25,083 nucleotides of DNA, taken from assembly GCA_014879855.1 (NCBI GenBank), contig JACSRH010000337.1:1-25083 (forward strand), read 5' to 3'. The stretch's first letter is position 1. Each line of letters begins with the position of its first letter. Below, piece after piece: positions 1 through 8,411 of this stretch. The notes under the pieces are model-generated. The model saw only the letters and a program-made list of their open reading frames with translations, had not been told where the DNA came from and ran no database searches. This stretch comes from Caldilineaceae bacterium (GTDB lineage: Bacteria; Chloroflexota; Anaerolineae; Caldilineales; Caldilineaceae). Made by a program: the position numbers and the translations under genes.

Positions 1-1317
1 CTGATCGGCGCGGGCAGCGCCGTCTTTACCGCCGGGTTGATCGCCGATCTCATCCGCCTGGGCGAGCCGGTCGACGTGGCGCTGGTCGACCCCAACCCCG
101 CTGCGCTCAACGTGGCGCTGCGCTTGGCGCAGAAGATGGTCGGCGCCAGCGCCGCGCCGTTGACCCTGCGCGCCGCGCTCGACCGCCGCGATGTGCTGCC
201 GGGCGCCACCGCGGTCATCTGCACGGTCGGTGTGGGTGGCCGCCGCGCCTGGGAGCAGGACGTCTTCATTCCGCGACGCTACGGCATCTACGCGCCCGTC
301 GGCGACACCGTGGGGCCGGGCGGCTCTTCGCGCGCGCTGCGCATGATCCCGGCGATGGTGGCGATCGCGCGCGATGTGCTTGACCTGGCGCCCGACGCGC
401 TCTTCTTCAACTACGGCAATCCGATGGCGCCGGTCTGCCGCGCCATTCACAAAGCGACGGGCGCGCCGGTGGTCGGCCTCTGTCACGGCATCATGGGCAC
501 CGCGCGCTATCTGGCGCGCGCGCTCGAGGTCGAGGTCGAGACGCTGCGCTACGTGGCGACGGGCATCAACCACCTGACCTGGTTCACGCAGGTGCAGGTG
601 GGCAACGAGGATGCCATGCCGCGGCTGCGCGCCATTGCCGCGGCACGCGCCGCGCAGCCGCCGGAGCCGCTGCCGGTGGCCGACAGCCCCTACTGGTCGC
701 CCGAGGACGAGCCGTTCACCTGGCGGCTGCTGCACTGGTTCGGCGCATTTCCGGCCGTGCTCGACCGCCACGTGACAGAGTTCTTCCCGCAATTCTTCCG
801 CGAAGGAACCTACTGGCACAAGCGGCTCGGCGTCGATGCCTTCAGCTTTGAGGGCACGATTGCCGACGGCGACAACACCTTCGCCGAAATGAGCGAGGTG
901 GCGCTGCGCGACGCGCCGCTGCCGCCGGAATATTTCGGTCGCTTTGAGGGCGAGCACGAGCAGGTGATGGAGATCCTCCGCGCCGTGCGCACCAACGCCG
1001 GCCTCGTCGTCTCCGCCAACCTGTCCAATCGCGGCCAGGCGCCGTCGCTGCCGCGGGAAGCCGTCGTCGAAGGGCCGGCGCTGGTCGATGCGCTGGGCGT
1101 GCGTGCGCTGCAACAGCCGCGGCTCTCCGCCGCGCTCACCGGCACGCTGGCGACGCGCTACCAGTGGGTGGAGGTGATCGTCGAAGCCGCGCTGGAGCGC
1201 AGCCGCGAGAAATTTGTGCAGGCGCTGGTGCTCGACGGCGCGGTGAGTTCCATCGATGAGGCCGCCGCGCTGGCCGACGATCTGCTGGCCGCACAGGCGC
1301 GCTATCTACAGTGGTGA
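1..1317 (+). CDS. Glycoside hydrolase family 4 (NAD/Mn-dependent alpha-glycosidase type), 5' end outside window
   Basis: The frame is open from base 1 and begins LIGAGSAVFTAGLIADL, the Rossmann NAD-binding start of family 4, so probably only a few codons are missing. Further family marks are NYGNP near codon 142, GLCHG with the Cys/His metal pair at codons 161-162, and GINHLTWF with His at codon 191. Family-4 enzymes cleave glycosides by a redox elimination mechanism using NAD and a divalent metal; they are cytoplasmic. The residues after CH in this motif vary with substrate class across the family; CHG has been linked to alpha-glucuronidase/alpha-glucosidase-like members, but I do not assign a substrate. 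The visible part is 438 codons, near full family length. It is followed by a toxin-antitoxin pair, a sugar kinase and an aldolase subunit on the same strand, fitting sugar catabolism. Family call is firm; specificity is open. Confidence 0.9.
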   Translation: MIGAGSAVFTAGLIADLIRLGEPVDVALVDPNPAALNVALRLAQKMVGASAAPLTLRAALDRRDVLPGATAVICTVGVGGRRAWEQDVFIPRRYGIYAPVGDTVGPGGSSRALRMIPAMVAIARDVLDLAPDALFFNYGNPMAPVCRAIHKATGAPVVGLCHGIMGTARYLARALEVEVETLRYVATGINHLTWFTQVQVGNEDAMPRLRAIAAARAAQPPEPLPVADSPYWSPEDEPFTWRLLHWFGAFPAVLDRHVTEFFPQFFREGTYWHKRLGVDAFSFEGTIADGDNTFAEMSEVALRDAPLPPEYFGRFEGEHEQVMEILRAVRTNAGLVVSANLSNRGQAPSLPREAVVEGPALVDALGVRALQQPRLSAALTGTLATRYQWVEVIVEAALERSREKFVQALVLDGAVSSIDEAAALADDLLAAQARYLQW

Positions 1318-1350
1318 CCAGTTCCAGTCATTCACGATTTGCCTCACACG

Positions 1351-1404
1351 AAGCCACAAAGAGCACAAAGTTGAAAATGGTGCTCTTTGTGCTCTTTGTG
1401 GCTT
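1351..1404. repeat. Palindromic CACAAAG-type intergenic repeat
   Basis: A perfect 20-bp inverted repeat: arm 1351-1370 (AAGCCACAAAGAGCACAAAG) pairs with 1385-1404, with a 14-base loop. It lies in the 190-base gap between the glycosidase stop and the toxin gene. Sequences built of CACAAAG/CTTTGTG units recur between genes in many large bacterial genomes, so this is probably an interspersed repeat that could also act as a transcription terminator for the glycosidase. No T-run follows the stem. Confidence 0.75.
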
Positions 1405-1472
1405 TGCGTGAGTTTCGTGAAGTACTGGGTTCAGCAGATTTACCTTTTGCTAACTGAAAGCATGTGATTTGT

Positions 1473-1501
1473 TTGATAATTTATTTGCAATGTGCTAAAT
1501 T
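1473..1501 (+). promoter_or_regulatory. Candidate promoter of the toxin-antitoxin pair
   Basis: TTGATA (1473-1478) and TAAATT (1496-1501) are separated by 17 bases in a locally AT-rich stretch unlike the surrounding GC-rich DNA. The first matches the sigma-70 -35 consensus at 5 of 6 positions, the second the -10 consensus at 4 of 6. Transcription would begin at about 1508, the A of the toxin ATG, giving a leaderless message; no ribosome binding site is visible before that ATG, which agrees. Confidence 0.4.
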
Positions 1502-1507
1502 TGATCT

Positions 1508-1765
1508 ATGTATACTGTTGTCTACACTACGCAAGCTGCGAGGGCATTACGAAGACTTCCTCGCAATGTAGCAGATCGGATACGGGAAAAGCTTGCGTTG
1601 GTGGCTGACGATCCGTTTGCATCGATCCCCAACGCAACCAAGTTGCAGGGGCGGCCCGGTTACCGATTGCGAGTTGGTGATTGGCGCGTGATCTATGAGG
1701 TGGATAAAGAGAAAATTGTGATCGTGGTGGTGAAGGTCGCTGCGCGTGGTGAGGTGTACCGATGA
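1508..1765 (+). CDS. RelE/ParE-family toxin of a type II toxin-antitoxin system
   Basis: An 85-residue basic protein with the compact RelE/ParE layout: N-terminal strand (MYTVVYTTQAARAL), a helical pair with RLPRNVADRIREKL, the KLQGRPGYRLRVGDWRVIYEV core near residues 46-67, and a C-terminal strand ending GEVYR. In RelE-like members the Arg and Tyr residues of the core and C-terminus act in ribosome-dependent mRNA cleavage; ParE-like members instead target gyrase. The sequence alone does not decide which applies. Its TGA overlaps the antitoxin ATG (ATGA, 1762-1765), so the two are translationally coupled. Toxin-first order is the HigBA-like arrangement. The ATG at 1508 is the only sensible start and has no visible Shine-Dalgarno sequence. 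Confidence 0.88.
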   Translation: MYTVVYTTQAARALRRLPRNVADRIREKLALVADDPFASIPNATKLQGRPGYRLRVGDWRVIYEVDKEKIVIVVVKVAARGEVYR

Positions 1766-2134
1766 GTGTGCAACTGATCAAACAAGGGGATAGGCCAGAG
1801 TGGGCAGTCATCCCTTATGAAGAGTATGTGAGCCTGATCGAAAAGGCTGAAATGCTTGAAGATATTCAGGACTATGATGCGGCCAAGGCCGCCCTGGAGC
1901 GCGGCGATGAAGAACTGGTGCCGGGTGAGGTTGTGGATGCATTGTTGGACGGCGCCAATCCCATCAAAGTCTGGCGCACCTTTCGCGGAAAAACCCGCCA
2001 GGAGTTGGCCGAACAGGTTGGCATCAGCGCTGCTTACCTGTCCCAGTTGGAGACGAAGAAGCGCACCGGATCGCTGGAGATTCTTTCTGCCATGGCGCGT
2101 GCGCTCAATGTGACGTTAGAAGATTTGTCTATTC

Positions 2135-2145
<11 letters not shown>
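1762..2145 (+). CDS. XRE-family antitoxin with N-terminal Phd-like segment
   Basis: A 127-residue protein. Residues 1-60 (WAVIPYEEYVSLIEKAE and an acidic helical stretch) resemble the dimerising part of Phd/YefM-like antitoxins. Residues about 70-125 form a helix-turn-helix of the Cro/C1 type (TRQELAEQVGISAAYLSQLE, then a second helix and NVTLEDL). The likely role is to neutralise the upstream toxin and repress the shared promoter. The start ATG overlaps the toxin stop by 4 bases. Its last 11 bases overlap the start of the sugar-kinase gene, so this TA pair is embedded in the metabolic transcript rather than separated from it. Confidence 0.88.
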
Positions 2146-3067
<922 letters not shown>

Positions 3068-3079
<12 letters not shown>

Positions 3080-3150
3080 CGCGGATTCGACGGATGCGCG
3101 CGGATGAAGAAAATCCGCATTGATCCGCACAATCCGCGCCGTCCGCGTTC
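3068..3150. repeat. Palindromic GCGGAT-type intergenic repeat
   Basis: Two 38-base imperfect arms, 3068-3105 and 3113-3150, flank a 7-base loop (GAAGAAA). The outer blocks GAACGCGGA and CGCGGATT and the inner GCGGAT match exactly between arms. The unit GCGGAT is repeated several times in each arm. This kind of repeat is common between genes in Chloroflexota and several other phyla. It covers the stop codon of the kinase gene (3077-3079), so the last codons of that gene are repeat-derived. Confidence 0.75.
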
Positions 3151-3198
3151 TATCAAGCTATCTAGATCACTCACTTTCAATCCTAATCGAGTCTCACC

Positions 3199-4425
3199 AT
3201 GCCAAAACTACGCCACACCATTCTGCGCCTGATCGACCTGCGCGAGCACGAGCACACCAACCTGACCTTGCTCGCCGTCTGCCCCAACTCGGCCGCGGTG
3301 CTGGAGGCGGCGGTCAAGGTCGCCGCGCGCTGTCACACGCCAATGCTCTTTGCCGCCACGCTCAATCAGGTGGATCGTGACGGCGGCTACACCGGCTGGA
3401 CGCCAGCGCAATTTGTCGCCGAGATGCAGCAGTATGCGGTGCGCTATGGCTGCACCAGCCCGCTTCATCCGTGCCTGGATCACGGCGGCATGTGGCTCAA
3501 GGATCGCCACACGCGCGACAAGCTGCCGCTTGACCAGGCGACGCATGAAGTCAAGCTGAGCCTGACTGCCTGCCTCGAAGCCGGCTACACGCTGCTGCAC
3601 ATCGATCCTACCGTCGACCGCACGCTGCCCGCGGGAGAAGCGCCGGCGGTGCCCGTGGTCGTCGAACGCACCGTGGATCTGATCGAACACACCGAGCGCG
3701 AGCGGCTGCGGCTTGGCCTGGCCGAGGTCGCCTATGAGGTCGGCACTGAAGAGGTGCACGGCGGCCTGGTCGATGTAGAGAATTTTGTGCTCTTTCTGGA
3801 GCTGCTGAAGACGCAGCTCGCCGCCCGTGATCTGGCGCACGCGTGGCCTACCTTCGTGGTGGCGCAGGTGGGCACTGACCTGCACACAACAGCCTTTGAC
3901 CCGGCCGCCGCGCGCCGTTTGACGGCGATCGTACAGCCGACGGGCGCGCTGCTCAAGGGCCATTATACGGATTGGGTGGAAAATCCCGCCGACTATCCGG
4001 CCACGGGCATGGGCGGCGCCAACGTGGGGCCAGAGTTCACTGCTGCGGAGTTCGACGCACTGGAGGAGCTTGATCGCCGCGCCGCGCGGCTGACCGCCAC
4101 CCGGCGGCTGGAGGCGGTCAACTTTATGGCGGTGCTGGAAGCGGCGGTCGTCGCATCCAATCGTTGGCAGAAGTGGCTGCAGGCAGAGGAGCAGGGCAAG
4201 GGGTTCGCCGATTTGGCGCCAGCGCGCCGGCGCTGGCTGGCGCAGACCGGCGCCAGATATGTGTGGACCGATCCATCTGTGGTTGCTGCGCGCAGAACAC
4301 TCTACGCACAGCTTGCCCTGGTCGCGCCTGATCCCCATGCCTATGTGGTGGAAGCCGTGGCGCGCTCGATCGAGCATTACGTCGATGCGTTCAATTTATA
4401 TGACGCGGCTACATGGCTGGCGTGA
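3199..4425 (+). CDS. D-tagatose-bisphosphate aldolase, GatZ/KbaZ-type (class II, non-catalytic) subunit family
   Basis: A 408-residue cytoplasmic TIM-barrel-like protein of the tagatose-6-phosphate kinase/GatZ family. Marks are the N-terminal DLREHEHTNLTLLAVCPNS, NQVDRDGGYTGWTPAQF near residue 55-70, PLHPCLDHGG near 93-102, and EVAYEVGTEEVHGGLVD near 175-191. In enteric bacteria GatZ/KbaZ stabilises and activates the catalytic aldolase GatY/KbaY, which splits tagatose 1,6-bisphosphate; no GatY-like partner is visible in the window. Some members may have their own activity, so the product name should stay at family level. The ATG at 3199 has no clear ribosome binding site. It follows the PfkB kinase, suggesting phosphorylation then aldol cleavage of a sugar freed by the family-4 glycosidase. 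Confidence 0.85.
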   Translation: MPKLRHTILRLIDLREHEHTNLTLLAVCPNSAAVLEAAVKVAARCHTPMLFAATLNQVDRDGGYTGWTPAQFVAEMQQYAVRYGCTSPLHPCLDHGGMWLKDRHTRDKLPLDQATHEVKLSLTACLEAGYTLLHIDPTVDRTLPAGEAPAVPVVVERTVDLIEHTERERLRLGLAEVAYEVGTEEVHGGLVDVENFVLFLELLKTQLAARDLAHAWPTFVVAQVGTDLHTTAFDPAAARRLTAIVQPTGALLKGHYTDWVENPADYPATGMGGANVGPEFTAAEFDALEELDRRAARLTATRRLEAVNFMAVLEAAVVASNRWQKWLQAEEQGKGFADLAPARRRWLAQTGARYVWTDPSVVAARRTLYAQLALVAPDPHAYVVEAVARSIEHYVDAFNLYDAATWLA

Positions 4426-4442
4426 CGCGTCAGACGTCACGC
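4420..4442. terminator. Hairpin between convergent genes
   Basis: GCGTGACG (4420-4427) pairs with CGTCACGC (4435-4442) across a 7-base loop. It occupies nearly the whole 18-base gap between the two convergent stop codons (4423-4425 on + and 4444-4446 on -). It could serve as a bidirectional terminator, although no T-run is present on either side. Confidence 0.45.
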
Positions 4443-4443
4443 A

Positions 4444-5274
4444 TCAGCCCAGTTTCGCGGCCTTGAACGCTTCCACTTGTCCGCGGATGGCGCGCTCGGT
4501 GGGGAGGCGCTCGATCGACGAGGCGCCAAAGAAGCCGTCGATGCCCGGCATCCGCGCCAGTGCTTCGACTACGCTCTCCGGCTCGTCAAAGGGGCCGCCG
4601 TGGCAGATGACCAGGATGTCCTTGCGCACACTGCGCCCGGCCGCGGCGATAGTCATCACCTTGCCGATCGCTTCGTCCAAAGTGAGGGCCACTGCGGCGC
4701 CGATGCTGCCGGCCGTAGTCAGCCCGACGTGTGCGACCAATTGGTCGGCGCCTGCCTTCGCCATCGCTTTGGCGTCGTCGGCATTGAACACATAGGGCGA
4801 GGTGAACATATCCAGTTCATGCGCCAGCCGGATCATCTCGATCTCCTTATCGTAGCCCATCCCCGTGGCTTCCAGGTTGGCGCGCAAATTGCCGTCCACC
4901 AGCCCGACGGTGGGGAAGTTCTGCACACCTGAAAAGCCCATTTCCTTGAGTTGCTTGAGGAAAATTGGCATCAGACGGAAGGGATCGGTGCCACACACGC
5001 CGGCCAATACCGGCGCCTCTTTCACCACCGGCAGCACCTCGGCCGCCATGTCGACTACAATGCCGTTGGCGTCGCCGTAGGGCATCAGCCCGGCCAGCGA
5101 CCCGCGCCCGGCCATGCGATAACGGCCGGAGTTGTAGATAATAATCAGATCCGCCCCGCCAGCTTCGGCAAATTTGGCCGAGATGCCCGTGCCTGCGCCA
5201 CAGCCCACGATCGGGCGTCCGTCCTTCACCTGGTTGCGCAGCCGTTTGAGGATTTCCTGTCGAGAAAGCGCCAT
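4444..5274 (-). CDS. Phosphoenolpyruvate-hydrolase-like TIM-barrel protein (Tm-1 C-terminal-half homologue)
   Basis: A 276-residue protein of the PEP hydrolase/PEP-mutase-like TIM-barrel family. Seen motifs include GRPIVGCGAGTGISAKFAE near residue 19, LIIIYNSGRYRMAGRGSLAG (about 43-62), GVCGTDPF, GFSGVQNFPTVGLVDG, VAHVGLTTAGSIGA and CHGGPFDEP near the C-terminus. The biochemical role is not established for most members. A close Tm-1-like (UPF0261) gene ends only 4 bases upstream, and in plants and fungi these two modules are fused into one protein, so they probably act together. AAAGGAG lies 9 bases before the ATG at 5274, a good ribosome binding site. It is the last gene of the minus-strand group, ending at the convergent hairpin. 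Confidence 0.87.
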   Translation of the reverse strand: MALSRQEILKRLRNQVKDGRPIVGCGAGTGISAKFAEAGGADLIIIYNSGRYRMAGRGSLAGLMPYGDANGIVVDMAAEVLPVVKEAPVLAGVCGTDPFRLMPIFLKQLKEMGFSGVQNFPTVGLVDGNLRANLEATGMGYDKEIEMIRLAHELDMFTSPYVFNADDAKAMAKAGADQLVAHVGLTTAGSIGAAVALTLDEAIGKVMTIAAAGRSVRKDILVICHGGPFDEPESVVEALARMPGIDGFFGASSIERLPTERAIRGQVEAFKAAKLG

Positions 5275-5278
5275 GAGA

Positions 5279-6493
5279 TTATGCTCCTTTCAAGAGAGTC
5301 AGCATGGTTTCCGCCACTTTGGCTGAAAATTCGGGATCGTTGATATTGTTGTCAAGCTCAATCACCGGAATGCCCGGTTTGAGATTGCGTTTGATCGCAT
5401 CGAAACAAGCCTGATCCGCGGCTGGATCCCAAAACTGGCCGCCTTCACTGTCGAGCATGGAGACGCCCTTGAGCGGCAGCAGGATCGCAACCGGTGCGGT
5501 GGCGGCATTGGCGGCCGCGGCAAGCATCTCGCCCATGCGCGTGTTCTCTTCCACATTGGTGCGCATCAAGGTGACGTTGGGATTCCAACGGTACAGGTTG
5601 CGGCTGTGATACTTTTCGGGCATCGTTTCCACGCCCCAAAAATTGGCCATGTCCACACAACCCGGCACAATGACCGCGGGAATGCCGGCGCGGGACGCGG
5701 CCAGACCGCGTTCCGGCCCAGCATCGAAGACGCCGCCGCAGACGGTGTCGGCCAGTTCGGTGGTGGTGATGTCCATCGAGCCGACAATATAGCCGTCGGC
5801 GATCAGGCTTTCCATCGTCCTGCCGCCCGCGCCGGTGGCGTGAAAGACCAGCACTTCGTAACCGTTTTCCTCCAGAATGCCGCGCGCGTGATCCACCGCT
5901 TTTGTGGTGTTGCCAAACATGGAGGCAGTGACCAGCGGCTTTTCTGCCTTGCTCGCCGGCGTTTCCATCTTCACCATGCCGGCAATGGCGCCAGCCGCGT
6001 TGGTGTAGATCGCACGGCTGATGCTGTTGATGCCGGCCACGTCCACGACCGAGGGCATAAAGGTAATGTCTTTGGCGCCAGCGTAGACGCTCACATCGCC
6101 GCCGCCCATGGTGGAGACCATCACTTTGGGCGTCCCCACCGGCAGCGTGCGCATGGCGCGCGTGGCAATCGATGTGCCGCCGCTGCCCCCCATGCTGAGG
6201 ATGCCATCCAGCCGGCCCTCGTCGAACAGGCGGCGCACAATGATAGCCAGTCCCGCGGCCATTACTTCCATTGCTTCGTCCTTGTGTTCGCCAGCCGCCA
6301 GCCGCGCCAGGTCGCCGTTGCCGGCCTGCGCCACTTCTGCATGGCTGATGTCCGGCGTCAAAGTTGGGACGCCCACTACGCCAAAATCGACCACTAAGGT
6401 TTTCAATCCTTCGTTTTCGATCAACGTTTTGACAAACGCAAACTCGGCGCCCTTGGTGTCCAGCGCGCCGACAAGCACTACGGTTTTAGTCAT
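5279..6493 (-). CDS. Tm-1-like ATP-binding domain protein (UPF0261)
   Basis: A 404-residue protein that starts KTVVLVGALDTKGAEFAFVK, the hallmark N-terminus of the UPF0261/Tm-1 family. It contains GILSMGGSGGTSIATRAMR (about 100-118), MVSTMGGGDVSVY, DVAGINSISRAIYTNAAGAI, FHATGAGGRTME and PGCVDMANFW. Tomato Tm-1 uses this module to bind tobamovirus replication proteins; the bacterial activity is unknown, and nucleotide binding is inferred from family structures. An excellent site, AAGGAGG, precedes the ATG at 6493. The gene is 15 bases after the cupin gene and 4 bases before the PEP-hydrolase-like gene, so the three are almost certainly co-transcribed. Length is normal for the stand-alone bacterial form. 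Confidence 0.9.
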   Translation of the reverse strand: MTKTVVLVGALDTKGAEFAFVKTLIENEGLKTLVVDFGVVGVPTLTPDISHAEVAQAGNGDLARLAAGEHKDEAMEVMAAGLAIIVRRLFDEGRLDGILSMGGSGGTSIATRAMRTLPVGTPKVMVSTMGGGDVSVYAGAKDITFMPSVVDVAGINSISRAIYTNAAGAIAGMVKMETPASKAEKPLVTASMFGNTTKAVDHARGILEENGYEVLVFHATGAGGRTMESLIADGYIVGSMDITTTELADTVCGGVFDAGPERGLAASRAGIPAVIVPGCVDMANFWGVETMPEKYHSRNLYRWNPNVTLMRTNVEENTRMGEMLAAAANAATAPVAILLPLKGVSMLDSEGGQFWDPAADQACFDAIKRNLKPGIPVIELDNNINDPEFSAKVAETMLTLLKGA

Positions 6494-6508
6494 CTCATCC
6501 TCCTTGGG

Positions 6509-6907
6509 TTAGCGCAGCCCGTTCCAGGGCGTCTCGTTGCCGACGTCGACCGCTACATAGCCGTCCGCACCGGTGCAGGGCGCAAGGATGGCAAGCAACT
6601 TAGCGGGTTGGCTCCCGACCGTAAATGAGGCGTGAACGACGCCCGGTGCAATAAAGATGGAGTCACCTGCTTGCAGCAGTTGCTTCTCATCTTCCAGCCA
6701 CTGTTCCACCTCACCAGCCAGCACATAGATCACCTCTTCCTGCTGCGGGTGTTTATGGAAGTTGTGACCTTCCCCCGGCAGGAACGTCACTTCGATGGCG
6801 ACGATCTGCTCGGCGTTGGTGGTGGCAGGGCGGCTGACCCAGCCCATTTCGCCCCAATCGAGCGCGTCACGCGCCATCTCCGCCGACCGCGTGAATTTCC
6901 CGTTCAT
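6509..6907 (-). CDS. Cupin-domain protein
   Basis: A 132-residue single-domain cupin. The first cupin motif is GHNFHKHPQQEEVIYVLAGEV (residues about 47-67), giving His, His and Glu metal ligands; the second motif is GDSIFIAPGVVHASF (about 82-96), giving the fourth His. Small cupins of this kind act as metal-dependent isomerases, dioxygenases or sugar-binding sensors in the cytoplasm; the substrate cannot be read from sequence. GAGGAG stands 9 bases before the ATG at 6907. Its tight spacing to the Tm-1-like gene suggests a shared pathway with it. Confidence 0.88.
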   Translation of the reverse strand: MNGKFTRSAEMARDALDWGEMGWVSRPATTNAEQIVAIEVTFLPGEGHNFHKHPQQEEVIYVLAGEVEQWLEDEKQLLQAGDSIFIAPGVVHASFTVGSQPAKLLAILAPCTGADGYVAVDVGNETPWNGLR

Positions 6908-6934
6908 TTCGTTCCACTCCTCTGATGTGGTGGC

Positions 6935-6964
6935 AATGCGTCAGGCGTTTACGCATCACGCATT
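6935..6964. repeat. Short inverted repeat at the haloperoxidase gene end
   Basis: AATGCGT (6935-6941) pairs with ACGCATT (6958-6964) over a 16-base loop and includes part of the stop codon of the upstream minus-strand gene. The core ACGCATCACG resembles short elements at 4438-4447 and 12464-12473, so it may be a small interspersed element as well as a weak terminator. Confidence 0.4.
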
Positions 6965-8327
6965 ACGGGTTGCCAGCCGGGCCAAGCTCCAGCCGGTTGA
7001 CATATTCCGCTACGCACTGCCCCTGCGCCAACCCTTGCTCGTTCGCCGAGCGGTAATGGATGCCGCCGTAAAGCCGCGACAGCGCGGCTTCCTCGGCTGC
7101 GTCCCAGAACGAGGCATAAGTGCGCGGGGCAAAGCCCAGCCGCTCCTGACTGTGATCCGTAAAGGTATAGTTGGCGCCGAACCGCGCGGAGAGCACCGTG
7201 GCGGCCGCCCCTATCTCGGTCGCATGGCCGGACGGATATTCCGGGAACGGCGGCGTATACACAGGATCGGTGATGGCGGTGGTGTTCCACGTCGGGTCGA
7301 TGAAGCGCTGGATGTAGGTGATCGGGCGCAGCCGGTTGTAGTGAAACTTGGCGTCCCAACATGCGATAAAGGCGTCGGCCAGGGCAATGCCCACGCGCGC
7401 ATAGGTTTCCGCGGCCAGCGCCAAAGTGGCGTGTTCCTGGCGCAAAACTTGGGTCGCAATTGCCAGGGAATGCCCGGGCGGGGTGGCGGTCAACGTGGGA
7501 TCGTCAGACCAATAGAGCGCGGTCTCGCGCTGCGCCTGGGTCAAATTTCTGACGGTGGTGTAAAGCTCCCATGCCTCGCCATACTCGGCGGAGGCGGGAT
7601 CGGTGGAAAAGGGAGGGGGCGCCGCGGGCAGGCAGGCGTCGGGCGCGGGCAGAGCAAAAGGACGATTGGCGCCCCAGAAAGGCTGCATCGCGCGCTGATC
7701 CTTTGGCGGCGTCGCCACCCACATCCCTTCGCCCTGTGGTGGTTGATAGGTGAGGGGAAAGTTGTACAGCGCGCCTTCATGACCGCCGTCAGATTTTGAC
7801 CACGCAAAGATGGCGGCGGCGACCGCGCGCCCGCGCGCGGTCGAACGACGGAGGACCTCAGCGGGCACAGTGGCTTCGTAGCGCGTGCGGATCGTGGCTT
7901 CCAGCGCATCAATAGCGCCACGCACCGCGGCGCCGCCGTGTGTAAAGAGCCGGCGGTTGATACTGGCGAGTGCGCTGTTGGCGACCAGCGGCCAATGATA
8001 GCCGGCGTCTGGCTGCGCCGCGGGCAGCCATGCCAACCCGTGGAGCTGGCCCGCTAGTGAACGATAGCCCGTCATGCCCGGTTGAATGGCTTCGTACAAA
8101 GTCACGCTAGCGTACCCCATCGCGCGCGAGGCGACCGGCGGTGTAAAACCTGGCGACTGGCGCACCAGCTCGTTGAGCAGGTCAAACCACGCCGTGGCTA
8201 CGCTGTGATCATAGGCCGCGGCGGGCAGGAGCGCGTCCCGGTTCTGGGCAGAGCTAGGCGCTGGCAACAGCAGCGCCAGGCAGATCACGAACGTCAATCC
8301 TGCCGATAGTCGATGACGGATGTTCAT
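6963..8327 (-). CDS. Secreted vanadium-dependent haloperoxidase-like protein (PAP2 superfamily)
   Basis: A 454-residue protein with a signal peptide: NIRHRL, hydrophobic LTFVICLALLLPA, then APSSAQ as likely cleavage site. The vanadate/phosphate pocket motifs are present in order: K-FHYNRLRP near 326-336, PEYPSGHATE near 358-367, and SRLYGGIHYRSANEQG near 414-429. Family members oxidise halides with hydrogen peroxide, or act as acid phosphatases; the two activities cannot be separated by these motifs. I chose the ATG at 8327. An upstream in-frame ATG at 8375 would add 16 residues that are simply translated intergenic repeat (8336-8372) and would bury the signal peptide. The gene lies 84 bases after the phosphotriesterase-like gene and 55 before the cupin gene; its export separates it in space from its cytoplasmic neighbours. 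Confidence 0.85.
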   Translation of the reverse strand: MNIRHRLSAGLTFVICLALLLPAPSSAQNRDALLPAAAYDHSVATAWFDLLNELVRQSPGFTPPVASRAMGYASVTLYEAIQPGMTGYRSLAGQLHGLAWLPAAQPDAGYHWPLVANSALASINRRLFTHGGAAVRGAIDALEATIRTRYEATVPAEVLRRSTARGRAVAAAIFAWSKSDGGHEGALYNFPLTYQPPQGEGMWVATPPKDQRAMQPFWGANRPFALPAPDACLPAAPPPFSTDPASAEYGEAWELYTTVRNLTQAQRETALYWSDDPTLTATPPGHSLAIATQVLRQEHATLALAAETYARVGIALADAFIACWDAKFHYNRLRPITYIQRFIDPTWNTTAITDPVYTPPFPEYPSGHATEIGAAATVLSARFGANYTFTDHSQERLGFAPRTYASFWDAAEEAALSRLYGGIHYRSANEQGLAQGQCVAEYVNRLELGPAGNP

Positions 8328-8335
8328 CTCTGGTC

Positions 8336-8372
8336 CTTCTCTGCGCACCTCTGCATCTTTGCGCGTCTGCGT
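8336..8372. repeat. CTGCGCA-type intergenic repeat remnant
   Basis: A pyrimidine-skewed run with a period of roughly ten bases (CTCTGCGCAC, CTCTGCATCT, then TTGCGCGTCTGCGT). It resembles another common intergenic repeat class of large bacterial genomes. Here it lies just upstream of the haloperoxidase start on the minus strand, and no matching second arm is visible, so it seems to be a half-element. Confidence 0.45.
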
Positions 8373-8411
8373 CAAGCGATTCGTCAGATGGTCAAAGCCC
8401 GGCGCCGCGCG

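Noticed and set aside
3208..4377. Long minus-strand frame opposite the GatZ-like gene (about 389 codons)
   Set aside because: Antisense shadow; composition dominated by Arg, His and Gln, no recognisable motifs, and the plus-strand gene is clearly real.
6795..7799. Plus-strand frame opposite the cupin and haloperoxidase genes
   Set aside because: Spans two real genes and their gap, with antisense-type composition.
8328..8375. N-terminal extension of the haloperoxidase-like protein from an upstream ATG
   Set aside because: The added residues (KDAEVRREG and neighbours) are translated intergenic repeat and would move the signal peptide away from the N-terminus.
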